This document shows, piece after piece, positions 43,233 through 50,859 of a stretch of DNA of 64,000 nucleotides (positions are counted from its first letter, which is position 1; each line of letters begins with the position of its first letter). The notes under the pieces were generated by a model. The model did no database searches. It had not been told where the DNA came from and saw only the letters and a program-made list of their open reading frames with translations. The position numbers and the translations under genes are program-made. The DNA is from Vicingaceae bacterium. GTDB lineage: Bacteria; Bacteroidota; Bacteroidia; Flavobacteriales_E; Vicingaceae. The stretch is from contig JAGYIE010000001.1 in assembly GCA_018402765.1 (NCBI GenBank), positions 558,001-622,000 of the forward strand, in the 5' to 3' direction.

Positions 43233-43730
43233 CTAGGTAGTACTTGCACAATGAAAGTAATTTATGATGCTTTGAACAACTTGAGGTATACGTCCAACAG
43301 TTTTGTCCGTTTGAAAAAAGTTGTTCGTTTGAGAAATTAAATAATCTGCTTTGTCATCTAAAATAATATAATCAGAGAAGCTAAGCGGTTTAGACTTTAT
43401 GATGTTCTTATTATCTATAATCCACTTCAAAACTTCGTTTCCTCTAGTTAGATAACCAGCTCCTGCATTTAGGTTAGGCGTAAAGGATATTATTCCCCTT
43501 CTTATTCCAATACTACTAAACAGTTCATTCATTTGTTCTAAATCGAAATTCAATCTCCAAGTAGAAGTAAGTACAATTTGTGCATCTATTTTTTCTAGCA
43601 GTTCGTTTAATAACTTGATAGCTTCAGGGTCAAATTGGTCTTTAAGAAAATCATTGCTTGTATTTTGTCTTTTATTATCCCAAGCGTCTGAATTTAAAAC
43701 TCCATCTATATCTAAAAAGATTATTCTTAT
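43233..43730 (-). CDS. HAD-like phosphatase (PF18143 type) without canonical start codon
   Basis: This frame of about 165 residues has the HAD nucleophile motif FLDIDGVLNSD near its start and TSTWR as motif II (about residue 57). A later segment FSDYIILDDKADYL gives the acidic motif. It matches the HAD domain found in Swiss-army-knife RNA-repair proteins and in stand-alone cargo genes. The reading frame has no ATG, GTG or TTG before the catalytic DxD. ATA at 43728-43730 stands where relatives have the start (M-x-IIFLDIDG). A TTG start at 43553 would remove the catalytic core. Confidence 0.6.
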   Translation of the reverse strand: MRIIFLDIDGVLNSDAWDNKRQNTSNDFLKDQFDPEAIKLLNELLEKIDAQIVLTSTWRLNFDLEQMNELFSSIGIRRGIISFTPNLNAGAGYLTRGNEVLKWIIDNKNIIKSKPLSFSDYIILDDKADYLISQTNNFFQTDKTVGRIPQVVQSIINYFHCASTT

Positions 43731-43786
43731 GAAATTTCTATTTTATTTTGATATTCGTCATTCTTTCCAATTAAATATGAGGTTTT

Positions 43787-43844
43787 GCGTGTAGGCAATG
43801 TTGCCTTGTGTTGCGCCTGCGGCAAGGCTATGGCGCTTGCACGC
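43787..43844. repeat. fold-back element F between nuclease and HAD genes
   Basis: Outer arms GCGTGTAGGC (43787-43796) and GCTTGCACGC (43835-43844) pair at 8 of 10 positions. Inner arms GCCTTG (43803-43808) and CAAGGC (43823-43828) pair perfectly. It is much richer in G+C than its surroundings. The two nested stems with unpaired spacers resemble the layout of integron attC sites, but no GTTRRRY core is present. Confidence 0.65.
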
Positions 43845-43870
43845 TTTAGTGGTTAGTCCTTGGTTTTATT

Positions 43871-44446
43871 TCAGATTTCAAGCACATAATATTTCCATGT
43901 TGTATTATGAACATCCACATGGTTATTCCAAATTCCTCGATATTGATTATTAAGTTGTATCCCACCTTTTTTATGTAATAAATTTGGCAAATGTGCTACT
44001 TCAATAGTTTGGATATTTACATGTTGCCCATTAAATAATTGATAGATACCTGCATTAGCTTGTGGTGCTTGCCAAAAAGCTTGGCGCTCGGTTAACAAAA
44101 TAGCATAACAACCATCTAAATGATTTTGTCTCAACTGCTCAAGAAATTTTACATCTTGAATTGCACGGTACATTTCATTTGGCGTACCACAATCATCTTT
44201 TGGCATCTTTAATTCAATCACATAACGCTTACCATCTAGTGTCGTTATATAAATATCAATTTCTTTTTTTATTAAATCAGGTAATGGGTTAAATATTCTC
44301 GGGGTTGGGTATTCAAGTCTGACAATTAAGTCAGGGTAACTGCTTCTCAAAAAAAATGCAAGTTCATGTTGTAATCCGAACTCACTATAAAGCTCAATTG
44401 GCGCTTGTTGAATTGTATCGAAAAATCTATTTATTTTATCTAACAT
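43871..44446 (-). CDS. PD-(D/E)XK nuclease superfamily protein
   Basis: This 191-residue protein has the restriction-nuclease core KEIDIYITTLDGKRYVIELK (residues about 61-80), giving the E...D...E-x-K metal centre. Upstream ELYSEFGLQHELAFFLR supplies the usual helix with a conserved Glu. The C-terminal part (LLTERQAFWQ, NLLHKKGGIQ) is of unknown role. Such small stand-alone nucleases occur as defence or cassette genes. It is a single gene flanked by fold-back or CGTTAG-containing spacers in the accessory island. Confidence 0.7.
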   Translation of the reverse strand: MLDKINRFFDTIQQAPIELYSEFGLQHELAFFLRSSYPDLIVRLEYPTPRIFNPLPDLIKKEIDIYITTLDGKRYVIELKMPKDDCGTPNEMYRAIQDVKFLEQLRQNHLDGCYAILLTERQAFWQAPQANAGIYQLFNGQHVNIQTIEVAHLPNLLHKKGGIQLNNQYRGIWNNHVDVHNTTWKYYVLEI

Positions 44447-44603
44447 AATGTTTTACATTTTCGTTTTTAGGCTTACCACTAACGTTTAGTATATGGAAAG
44501 TAGGCAATTTCGAAGCATGGAACTTTCGGTTAAGCACAAAGTTCGATACGAGTCAAAAGGATTGGTTTTATTACTGTTTCGCCTATTCTTTATATACATC
44601 TTG

Positions 44604-44906
44604 TCAGGCGACGTTTTTATCAGCGTACTGTTTTATTTCATTCAACTCGTTTCCCCTATTTTCCTTTCCTTCTTCGATATCAAAATCGTCTTGAAGTCCG
44701 AGCCAAAATTTAGCTGAGTTTCCAAAATATTTACTCAATCGCAAAGCAGTATCAGCTGTTATTCGACGTCGACCTTTTACGATTTCAGAAATTCGAGTTT
44801 GCGGAATTTTCAAATCTTTAGAAAGTCGATAAGCCGAAATTTCAAGTGGCTCAAGAAATTCGTAAAGTAAAATTTCGCCAGGATGTACATTTGCTAACTT
44901 TTCCAT
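44604..44906 (-). CDS. higA: HigA-type antitoxin (XRE family)
   Basis: This 100-residue DNA-binding antitoxin starts with the HigA/VapI signature ANVHPGEILLYEFLEPLEIS. A helix-turn-helix follows (AYRLSKDLKIPQTRISEIVK), then GRRRITADTALRLSKYFGNS and FWLGLQ. It neutralises the HigB toxin encoded 11 bp upstream and probably represses the pair. Toxin-first gene order is typical of higBA. The pair stabilises mobile or cassette DNA in many genomes. Confidence 0.92.
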   Translation of the reverse strand: MEKLANVHPGEILLYEFLEPLEISAYRLSKDLKIPQTRISEIVKGRRRITADTALRLSKYFGNSAKFWLGLQDDFDIEEGKENRGNELNEIKQYADKNVA

Positions 44907-44917
44907 TTTCTCTGTTT

Positions 44918-45199
44918 TTAGTGATAATCGACTATTTCTACTTCGCTCGCATTTCCGCTATTCCACTCAAAAATTATTCGCCATTGTTTGTTAATTCGAA
45001 TGCTGTAAAATCCACTTAAATTTCCGCTTAGCTTTTCAAGTCGGTTGGAAGGTGTAATTCTCAAATCAGCTATGTTTTGCGAATTATTCAACATTCTCAA
45101 TTTTCGGCGTCCAATTTTTTGAATATCAATCGGCATTTTTTTTACTCGATATCCATTCCAAATTTGTTCAGTCTCTTTCGAGCGAAAAGAAACAATCAT
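44918..45199 (-). CDS. higB: HigB-type toxin (RelE/ParE superfamily)
   Basis: This 93-residue RelE-fold protein is probably a ribosome-dependent mRNA endonuclease. The family motifs are NIADLRITPSNRLEKLSGNL, SGFYSIRINKQWRIIFEW and the closing EVEIVDYH, the last forming the conserved C-terminal strand. It is the first gene of the higBA pair. The sequence CGTTAGTAACG stands 13 bp upstream of its start, the same 11-mer found upstream of the integrase gene. Confidence 0.92.
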   Translation of the reverse strand: MIVSFRSKETEQIWNGYRVKKMPIDIQKIGRRKLRMLNNSQNIADLRITPSNRLEKLSGNLSGFYSIRINKQWRIIFEWNSGNASEVEIVDYH

Positions 45200-45263
45200 A
45201 TTTTTGTTTTACGTTACTAACGCCAAAGATAAGTAAAATTTTCTAATTGGAATTCGAAATTAA

Positions 45264-45398
45264 ATGTTGCTAACGGTCTCGGCTATGCGTAGTGAGGGAT
45301 TTCAACTACTGAACTTCCTACGAAGAACTGAACTTTAATTTTACTACTTTCCTGTCCTACTAAGCACGAGACCCCTGCTTGCGTATAGGTGATGTTGA
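45264..45398. repeat. fold-back element D upstream of higB, interrupted at its end by IS91
   Basis: Arms GGTCTCG (45275-45281) and CGAGACC (45367-45373) pair perfectly across an 85-nt loop. Next to them CTATGCG and TGCGTATAG form a further imperfect pair. The left side begins CTAACG (45270-45275). I recall similar long GGTCTCG elements scattered in flavobacterial genomes, but cannot verify this. The right side runs into the IS91-like element after GATGTTGAAC (ending 45400). Confidence 0.6.
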
Positions 45399-45543
45399 AC
45401 GAATCCTCCCTTCGGTCGGAAGCTTTTGTAGCTAAAGTACAAGATTTTTTAATTTCGAATGAAATATAAACGATTAATCATGTATAAAAAAAAGTAAAAC
45501 CATTTCAGAGCGAGCCTTTGCGGAAGTACAAGGCTTTAGCGTA

Positions 45544-46383
45544 TTGCAAAACAAATTGCAACAGAGTTTTTCAATTAACGGTAAAGCGACAAGCACACTC
45601 AATAATTACCTTCGATGCTTGGCCCACTTAGCCTTACATTACAAAGAAAGTCCTGAAAAACTCTCGGTAGAAAATATTGAAGACTACCTTTACCATTGTC
45701 AAAAGCTTCATAAAACTCCATCTGAAAGCTTCTTTAAACACACCATTTATGGACTTCGAGCCACCTACAAAGTAATGGGCATGGAAGTCAAACGATTTGC
45801 TTTACCTCAAATCAAACGCGATCTTAAATTACCCATTGTCTTAAATCAAGAAGAAGTTAGACGTCTTTTAAATGCTCCAAAATACCTTAAACATCGTTTA
45901 ATTATTGGCGTATTATATGGTTGTGGACTTCGCAGTTACGAACTATGCAACCTAAAATTAAGCGATCTTGATTTTGATCGTAAAACAGTTTTTATTCCCA
46001 AGAAAAAAGGAAAAGTAGATCGTTATGTTCCCTTGAGTGATCACTTAGTTAGAGGGTTAAAAAAATACGTTAGAACAGAAAATCCTCAAGTATACCTTTT
46101 TAACAGTCAGGTTTCTAAAGATGGAAATACACGGGGATTAACCACCAATGGAATCCGTTGGATAATTAAAGAAAATCGAAGTAAAATAGGTAGTTCTAAG
46201 AAGGTAACCGCTCATACCTTACGACACACTTTTGCTACTCATTTGTTAGAGTATGGGGTTGATATTGTTAGTCTAAAAGAGCTGTTAGGTCATGCTCACA
46301 TTGAAATGACTTTGACTTATTTGCATGTAGCTAATTTACCAAGCAGCTCAAAGTTTAGCCCATTAGACAGGCTTTATCAGTAG
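45544..46383 (+). CDS. tyrosine recombinase of the IS91-like element
   Basis: This site-specific recombinase has 279 residues from TTG 45544. The core-binding domain is about residues 1-85. The catalytic domain has Arg130 (GCGLRSYE), His224 and Arg227 (HTLRHTF), His250 (LLGH) and the nucleophile Tyr259 (LTYLHV). The C-terminus reads SSSKFSPLDRL, like the tail of integron integrases. The frame is open further upstream, and ATG 45480 would join it after removal of one A from the A8 run 45486-45493. The real start may therefore need frameshifting. The stop overlaps the transposase GTG start by one base. Confidence 0.85.
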   Translation: MQNKLQQSFSINGKATSTLNNYLRCLAHLALHYKESPEKLSVENIEDYLYHCQKLHKTPSESFFKHTIYGLRATYKVMGMEVKRFALPQIKRDLKLPIVLNQEEVRRLLNAPKYLKHRLIIGVLYGCGLRSYELCNLKLSDLDFDRKTVFIPKKKGKVDRYVPLSDHLVRGLKKYVRTENPQVYLFNSQVSKDGNTRGLTTNGIRWIIKENRSKIGSSKKVTAHTLRHTFATHLLEYGVDIVSLKELLGHAHIEMTLTYLHVANLPSSSKFSPLDRLYQ

Positions 46384-47522
46384 TGCGCCCAAAACATACG
46401 GTAGCTGACATTTTAGAAATGGAAAAGCTACAACTTGATGGCTTGAGTTTAACCTCTTGGCACCATCGGGCTTTGCAGGCAATAAGAAGGTGTAGAACTG
46501 CGGCCATGGGTGGCCACATAGACCAATGTGATTGTTGTCATGGGCTACATATAAGTTACAACAGCTGTAGAAACAGGCACTGCCCTACCTGTCAAGGACA
46601 CAAACGTGAACAATGGATTAACGCTAGAGAAGGTGAATTGCTAAATGTGCCTTATTTTCATTTGGTATTTACCTTACCAAGTGAGTTTAATAGCTATGCT
46701 TTAAGCCACGGTAAAATAGTATACAGTAGTTTATTTAAAGCTGCTTGGCAAACATTAGAACAATTTGGAGCTAACCCAAAACATTTGGGTGGCAAAATGG
46801 GCATGATTGCTATTTTACACAGCTGGGGACAAAACATGACTTTACATCCTCATTTACATTGTATTGTTCCGGGTGGTGGAATATCTAAAAGCGGCAAGTG
46901 GAGAAAAGCAAAAAACAAGGAAAAATACTTGTTTAATGTAAAATCGATGAGCCATGTTTTTAGGGCTAAGTTCGTGGATGAACTTAGAAAAAGTGAGTTA
47001 ACTATTGCACAGAAAGTTTACGATGCTGTGTTCAAAAAGAAGTGGGTAGTATATGCTAAACAGCCTTTTAGAAGCCCAAAATATGTGATAGAATACTTGG
47101 GCAGGTACACCCATAAGATCGCCATCAGCAATCATCGAATCTTACAGATTAACAGCGAAAACAAGACAGTTACCTTCTCAGTAAAAGATTACAAGCATGG
47201 CGGAAGGAAGTCTATCTTAACATTGTCAAATCAGGAATTTATTCGGCGATTTGCATTGCATATTCTACCAAAAGGGTTTACGCGAATAAGGCATTATGGA
47301 ATTTTAAGCAGCAGTTGGAAAAAAGAAAAATTACCCCAACTACAGGCTAAGTTAAGCACTACTCAACTAGAAGTTTTAAGACCGAAAGAACCGCTCTTAC
47401 ATCGTAGATGCCCGACTTGTAAAAAAGGAAAATTGCATACCATTTATCTATTTAATGAAAGAGGTCCTCCCAAAAGGTGGAGAGAACTTTTAAAAGGTAA
47501 ATCACTAACAATGAGTAATTAA
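46383..47522 (+). CDS. IS91-family (HUH) transposase
   Basis: This 379-residue rolling-circle transposase starts with an N-terminal zinc finger with Cys clusters CDCCHGLHISYNSCRNRHCP (residues 49-68). The HUH-type metal motif HPHLHC (155-160) follows. The catalytic tyrosine region is YVIEYLGRYTHKIAISNHRI (from 234; candidates Tyr234, 238 and 242). A C-terminal Cys pair RRCPTCKKGKL ends the conserved part. It cleaves one DNA strand at the element's origin and transfers it to a GAAC/CAAG-like target. The GTG start overlaps the recombinase stop (TAGTG), so the two are translationally coupled. Confidence 0.92.
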   Translation: MRPKHTVADILEMEKLQLDGLSLTSWHHRALQAIRRCRTAAMGGHIDQCDCCHGLHISYNSCRNRHCPTCQGHKREQWINAREGELLNVPYFHLVFTLPSEFNSYALSHGKIVYSSLFKAAWQTLEQFGANPKHLGGKMGMIAILHSWGQNMTLHPHLHCIVPGGGISKSGKWRKAKNKEKYLFNVKSMSHVFRAKFVDELRKSELTIAQKVYDAVFKKKWVVYAKQPFRSPKYVIEYLGRYTHKIAISNHRILQINSENKTVTFSVKDYKHGGRKSILTLSNQEFIRRFALHILPKGFTRIRHYGILSSSWKKEKLPQLQAKLSTTQLEVLRPKEPLLHRRCPTCKKGKLHTIYLFNERGPPKRWRELLKGKSLTMSN

Positions 47523-47814
47523 AATTAATCTGCAAGACGGAAGCACTCCATTACACCCTAAAATGAAGTAACTTCTAAAAAACACAAGGAATTGCTTGCA
47601 GATTGCATATCAAATGGAATAGATCAACCTAAAATCAACGCCAAATAAAGGCATTTGAAAGATCTCCATCCTAGATCAAACACCAATTCTTAAGACCCAA
47701 GTTGCAGATTTCCCCATAGTCTCCGCCTTTGAAGGATAGTGCTTGAAACTTCGTCAACAGAGTATTCATTTTTGGCCTATCGGCAAAACGAATACTTAGT
47801 TATTGGCAAAAGTT

Positions 47815-48213
47815 TTATTCTAAATCCTCGTTATTAATTTCATATTCGTATTCAAAAAATCTTTTTGACGGCTCTCTTAACAACCAATATTCATCTATGT
47901 TATAGATATTTTTCCCAGTATCAGTCGGTTTGTAAACTTTTAAGATTTGTTCTGCATTATTTTTGACCACTACGGAATCATATTGAATTATGGAAGGTTC
48001 GAGAAAAGTACTTCCAGTTTCAGAGAATGCCTCAAAGAGTCTAGTTTCATTGGTAGGAATTACCAAAGTTTTACTTAAGTCTTGTTCAAATCGCACAAAT
48101 TCAATAGTTAAGTCCTGATTTGTTGTATTTTCTATATTGGCTTCCATATCGGCTCCTGGGTCACAACTGCATAAAACCGTTATTGCTGTAAGTGTTAAAA
48201 ATGTTTTTTTCAT
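47815..48213 (-). CDS. lipoprotein of unknown function (island gene)
   Basis: This lipoprotein of about 132 residues starts at MKKTFLTLTAITVLCSCDPG, with a lipobox ending at Cys17 or Cys19. I prefer this start to a Met 16 codons upstream because it places the signal peptide at the N-terminus. The mature part has beta-strand-like sequence (IENTTNQDLTIEFVRFEQDL) and an acidic tail ending EDLE. I do not recognise the family. It is a single gene in the accessory island, on the same strand as its neighbours. Confidence 0.75.
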   Translation of the reverse strand: MKKTFLTLTAITVLCSCDPGADMEANIENTTNQDLTIEFVRFEQDLSKTLVIPTNETRLFEAFSETGSTFLEPSIIQYDSVVVKNNAEQILKVYKPTDTGKNIYNIDEYWLLREPSKRFFEYEYEINNEDLE

Positions 48214-48346
48214 AGTGTTTTGTTTTTTAAATTTTTGCCATAAGTATCCAAAATTTAGCACCTGTCCAAATTGGCAGTTCTTGGTAAGTTTTGATAATCT
48301 CTTTTTCTGTCTAGATTTTCTGTCACTTTTATTTATAATTACGTCT

Positions 48347-48722
48347 TTATTCCCGGTTTGATTTTAGTGATTCGACTTTTCGATTTATTTCTGAAATTTT
48401 ATTTTGTCGTTTTTCTTCGTTTTGAGTTGATGAGAGGTTTTTATAGTCATTTGTCAAATGGTAAATTGTGTCCATGTACTTATCTATAGCTACTTCAGTT
48501 TGTCCTTTGAATTCGGCTTTTGCCAATTCATATCTGATTTTCCACTTTGTCGAACATTCTTTTATCAGATGAAGCAAGAAATAAATAATAAATCCAATTA
48601 AAGGGCTTAGGAATAAAGCAAATGAAAATGCAGCTGTAGAGCCAATATTTTATTCGACCCTAAAGAACCCACCACAAAGCACATAGTAGTATTAGCCAAA
48701 AGATAATTACAAAGAATGTCAT
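48347..48722 (-). pseudogene. broken small membrane protein with coiled-coil tail
   Basis: The original start appears to be ATG 48720-48722 (MTFFVIIFWLILLCALW). The protein continues in a second frame (GSLGSNKI) and a third (NIGSTAAFSFALFLSPLIGF), the latter running into the intact coiled-coil tail that ends at 48347. Two frameshifts therefore split a two-helix membrane protein of about 125 residues. Only the last 76 codons form a continuous frame, from a TTG. The GSNKxIGSTAAFxxALxLSPLIG pattern is common in Bacteroidota membrane proteins with a short cytoplasmic tail. Confidence 0.65.
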
Positions 48723-48761
48723 ATTAAATTAGTTTTAATTCTGAATAAAGTTCGGTTCATG

Positions 48762-48982
48762 TCCGCATAAATTTAAGTCGCTAAATTAGCCCAAATTTTC
48801 CGTTTATCTCGTTTTTCAATATACATTTCGTTCGTTTCATTGTTGGTCTATCCGAGCGTAGGCAAAAAAATAGGCTCTTTTGGTTTTTTGCGTTTGGATT
48901 GTGGGTCGGCAAAAAACCAAATGTGCCTGTTTGCGCGTTGGCTTTTTCAGCATGGCATACAACTTGTATATATCCGCATAAA
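48762..48982. repeat. 10-bp direct repeat flanking fold-back element A
   Basis: TCCGCATAAA occurs at 48762-48771 and again at 48973-48982 in the same orientation, 211 bp apart, one on each side of the large palindrome. Both copies follow a T/G-rich run (GTTCATG, GTATATA). It could mark the ends of a mobile unit or of a recombination site. Confidence 0.5.
48872..48928. repeat. fold-back element A next to the island integrase
   Basis: Perfect 13-bp arms TTTGGTTTTTTGC (48879-48891) and GCAAAAAACCAAA (48909-48921) enclose a 17-nt loop; outer AGGC (48872-48875) pairs with GCCT (48925-48928). A further arm GGCAAAAAAA (48861) faces GGCTTTTTCAGC (48939). On the minus strand this sequence translates as ANAQTGTFGFLPTHNPNAKN, an artefact seen when such elements are taken for genes. 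It lies about 80 bp past the integrase stop codon. Confidence 0.8.
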
Positions 48983-49006
48983 CATAGTACTTTTTTTACT
49001 TTTAAC

Positions 49007-50770
49007 CTATTCAATTGTTTCTAAACTATCTAATCGATCTAAAGGACTTTGTATTCGTGATGAACTTGCCTTACTCACATGCGTATATATAGTAGTCGTT
49101 TTTATACTACTATGCCCCAAAAATTTCTGTATAAATCGAATATCTGTGCCATTCTCCAACAAATGTGTCGCAAAACTATGACGTAAAGTATGCACTGATG
49201 CCCTCTTATCTATTCCAGACTTTTGTATCGCTGCGCGCATTACGGCTTGAACACTTTTAGTGCTGTATGGCTCTCCTGCTATTTGCCCTTTAAATATATA
49301 ACCATCCGAACCTTCCAAATGCATAAAATCCTTTAAATAACAAACAACACTATACGGCAACATCGCCATCCGATCCTTCTTCCCTTTTGCTTCTCTTATG
49401 TGTATCCTATGCTCCCCAAAATCAATATCCCTCCATTGTAAACTAACCACCTCACTAACGCGTAAACCTGCGCCGTATGTCAGTAATAAAATTAACTTAT
49501 GCTTACTGTTTCTAACAGCATTAAATACGCGCTTGCATTCTTCCATACTTAATACACTTGGCAAAGTCTTCTCCTTTTTTGGCCGTGGAATCTCCCAGTT
49601 TGTATCCTTCCATTCCAATACGTATCTGAAATAAAACTTTAAGGCATTCAAAGCATTATGACCTGAAGATGAACTTAATCCTCGCTCAGAAAATTGTGCT
49701 AAATACTTAATTACCTCCTTGCGTGTAATCGCTGATGGATCCCTAAAGTTGTAATATCCAATGAACGAAATGAATGCACCACTATAGGTTTTTAACGTCG
49801 AAGAACTGTAATTCATAGCCATTAACATGTCCATCAAATCATGCAAATAATTTGAAGCTCCTTCAGGCACGGTTTGTAACAAATGCTGCTTCACATTACT
49901 CAACTTTTTTGCCTTCGCGTTAATTGTGTTTTTAGCCGACAAATACTGCCTAGGTAATTCATTTTTAATCTCTGCTTCTGTAGGCTCAAAATGATACGCT
50001 AAGGCTGTTAATAAAGCAGGAGTCGCAGGCAGTAAGTAGCAGCCTAAATGTTTGCTATATATACTATAACTTAATCGCTTCACAATTTCTATTAGACGAG
50101 TACTCTCTGGCAAAAATACCCGCATATATCGAGGATCAATGTCGTGCGTCTGTAACTTTATTACAACTTTTTTTAATGGCTTTCTTTTAAAATCATAGAA
50201 ATTATTCGGAAAAATAGAAGCACCTATAATAGCTTCTACCTTATCTTTAACGAACTTATGTCTATAAATCATGTATACTCTATGAGAACTATTCCAATGT
50301 ACCCCCTTTACATTTTTTAAAGCATTAACGATAGGTGCAACATAATTAAGTTGCAAAACCCAATATTTTCCAACATCTTCTTTTAATACATACTTCAATC
50401 TAGGGTCAACTGTCTCTTTTGACAATTTATGTGCAGAATCAGAACCCGTTATCAAAACGTTCTGCTGCATTGCGCCAGTAAAGGCTATGGGGAGATGGTC
50501 TCGATTACTTTTAAAATCGGCTCCCGTTAGTGATGAATCTGTACGTTGAATTGCTGCGATCTTTAATACATAAGGCCAAGGCAGCGCCTTTAATAATTTA
50601 TAATTCGAAGAATTGTAATCACAATACCAACAACCGTGCGTTTTACTATAAATAGCGTTTACTTTTCTAAGTTCATTACGCAAAAAAGTATCGTAAGGAA
50701 AAAACAAACCAATCCTATCAGCACCTCTATGCCATATCTTTTGTACAGTAATTGACTTCTCTTTAATCAT
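49007..50770 (-). CDS. IntI-like tyrosine recombinase with three N-terminal HARP-like repeats
   Basis: This 587-residue protein has an N-terminal half with three similar units (about residues 18-66, 136-182, 214-262). Each has a hydrophobic strand, an aromatic/proline step, a helix and a closing aromatic strand (IYSKTHGCWYCDY; VHWNSSHRVYMIY; IYSKHLGCYLLP), like the HARP module. The core-binding domain is about 305-390. The catalytic domain has Arg437 (GLRVSE), Lys in EAKGKKDR, His527/Arg530 (HTLRHSF), His553 (LGHS) and Tyr562 (IYTHV). The tail SSSRIQSPLDRL matches the IntI form VRSPLD. The extra helix that IntI has between the Lys and the second His regions is absent. It borders the cassette-like genes. 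Confidence 0.85.
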   Translation of the reverse strand: MIKEKSITVQKIWHRGADRIGLFFPYDTFLRNELRKVNAIYSKTHGCWYCDYNSSNYKLLKALPWPYVLKIAAIQRTDSSLTGADFKSNRDHLPIAFTGAMQQNVLITGSDSAHKLSKETVDPRLKYVLKEDVGKYWVLQLNYVAPIVNALKNVKGVHWNSSHRVYMIYRHKFVKDKVEAIIGASIFPNNFYDFKRKPLKKVVIKLQTHDIDPRYMRVFLPESTRLIEIVKRLSYSIYSKHLGCYLLPATPALLTALAYHFEPTEAEIKNELPRQYLSAKNTINAKAKKLSNVKQHLLQTVPEGASNYLHDLMDMLMAMNYSSSTLKTYSGAFISFIGYYNFRDPSAITRKEVIKYLAQFSERGLSSSSGHNALNALKFYFRYVLEWKDTNWEIPRPKKEKTLPSVLSMEECKRVFNAVRNSKHKLILLLTYGAGLRVSEVVSLQWRDIDFGEHRIHIREAKGKKDRMAMLPYSVVCYLKDFMHLEGSDGYIFKGQIAGEPYSTKSVQAVMRAAIQKSGIDKRASVHTLRHSFATHLLENGTDIRFIQKFLGHSSIKTTTIYTHVSKASSSRIQSPLDRLDSLETIE

Positions 50771-50859
50771 TAATTATAAGTGCTTTACTATTAACTACAA
50801 AACTAAAATCTGAAAATAAACAATGGTAAAAATCTAAAAAAAATAAACAAAATTTGTAT

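Larger units (their letters stand above)
45401..47750 (+). mobile_element. IS91-family element with accessory tyrosine recombinase
   Basis: The element carries a tyrosine recombinase and an IS91-type rolling-circle transposase on the plus strand. Ends are approximate. The left end follows GAAC (45397-45400), a tetranucleotide reported as an IS91 target, and begins with a CTTC-GGTCG-GAAG hairpin. The right end lies in the gene-free stretch 47523-47814, where CCTTTGAAGG (47726-47735) forms a small hairpin. No terminal inverted repeats or target duplication are expected for this family, and none are seen. Both genes are intact except for the question of the recombinase start. Confidence 0.75.

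Noticed and set aside
42817-49006. Classical integron attC sites
   Set aside because: The fold-backs lack paired RYYYAAC/GTTRRRY boxes, and CGTTAG is followed by bases that break the attC core, so I do not call attC.
48781-49014. 77-codon minus-strand frame containing ANAQTGTFGFLP
   Set aside because: It is the translation of fold-back element A and overlaps the integrase end; the stem-loop explains its open frame.
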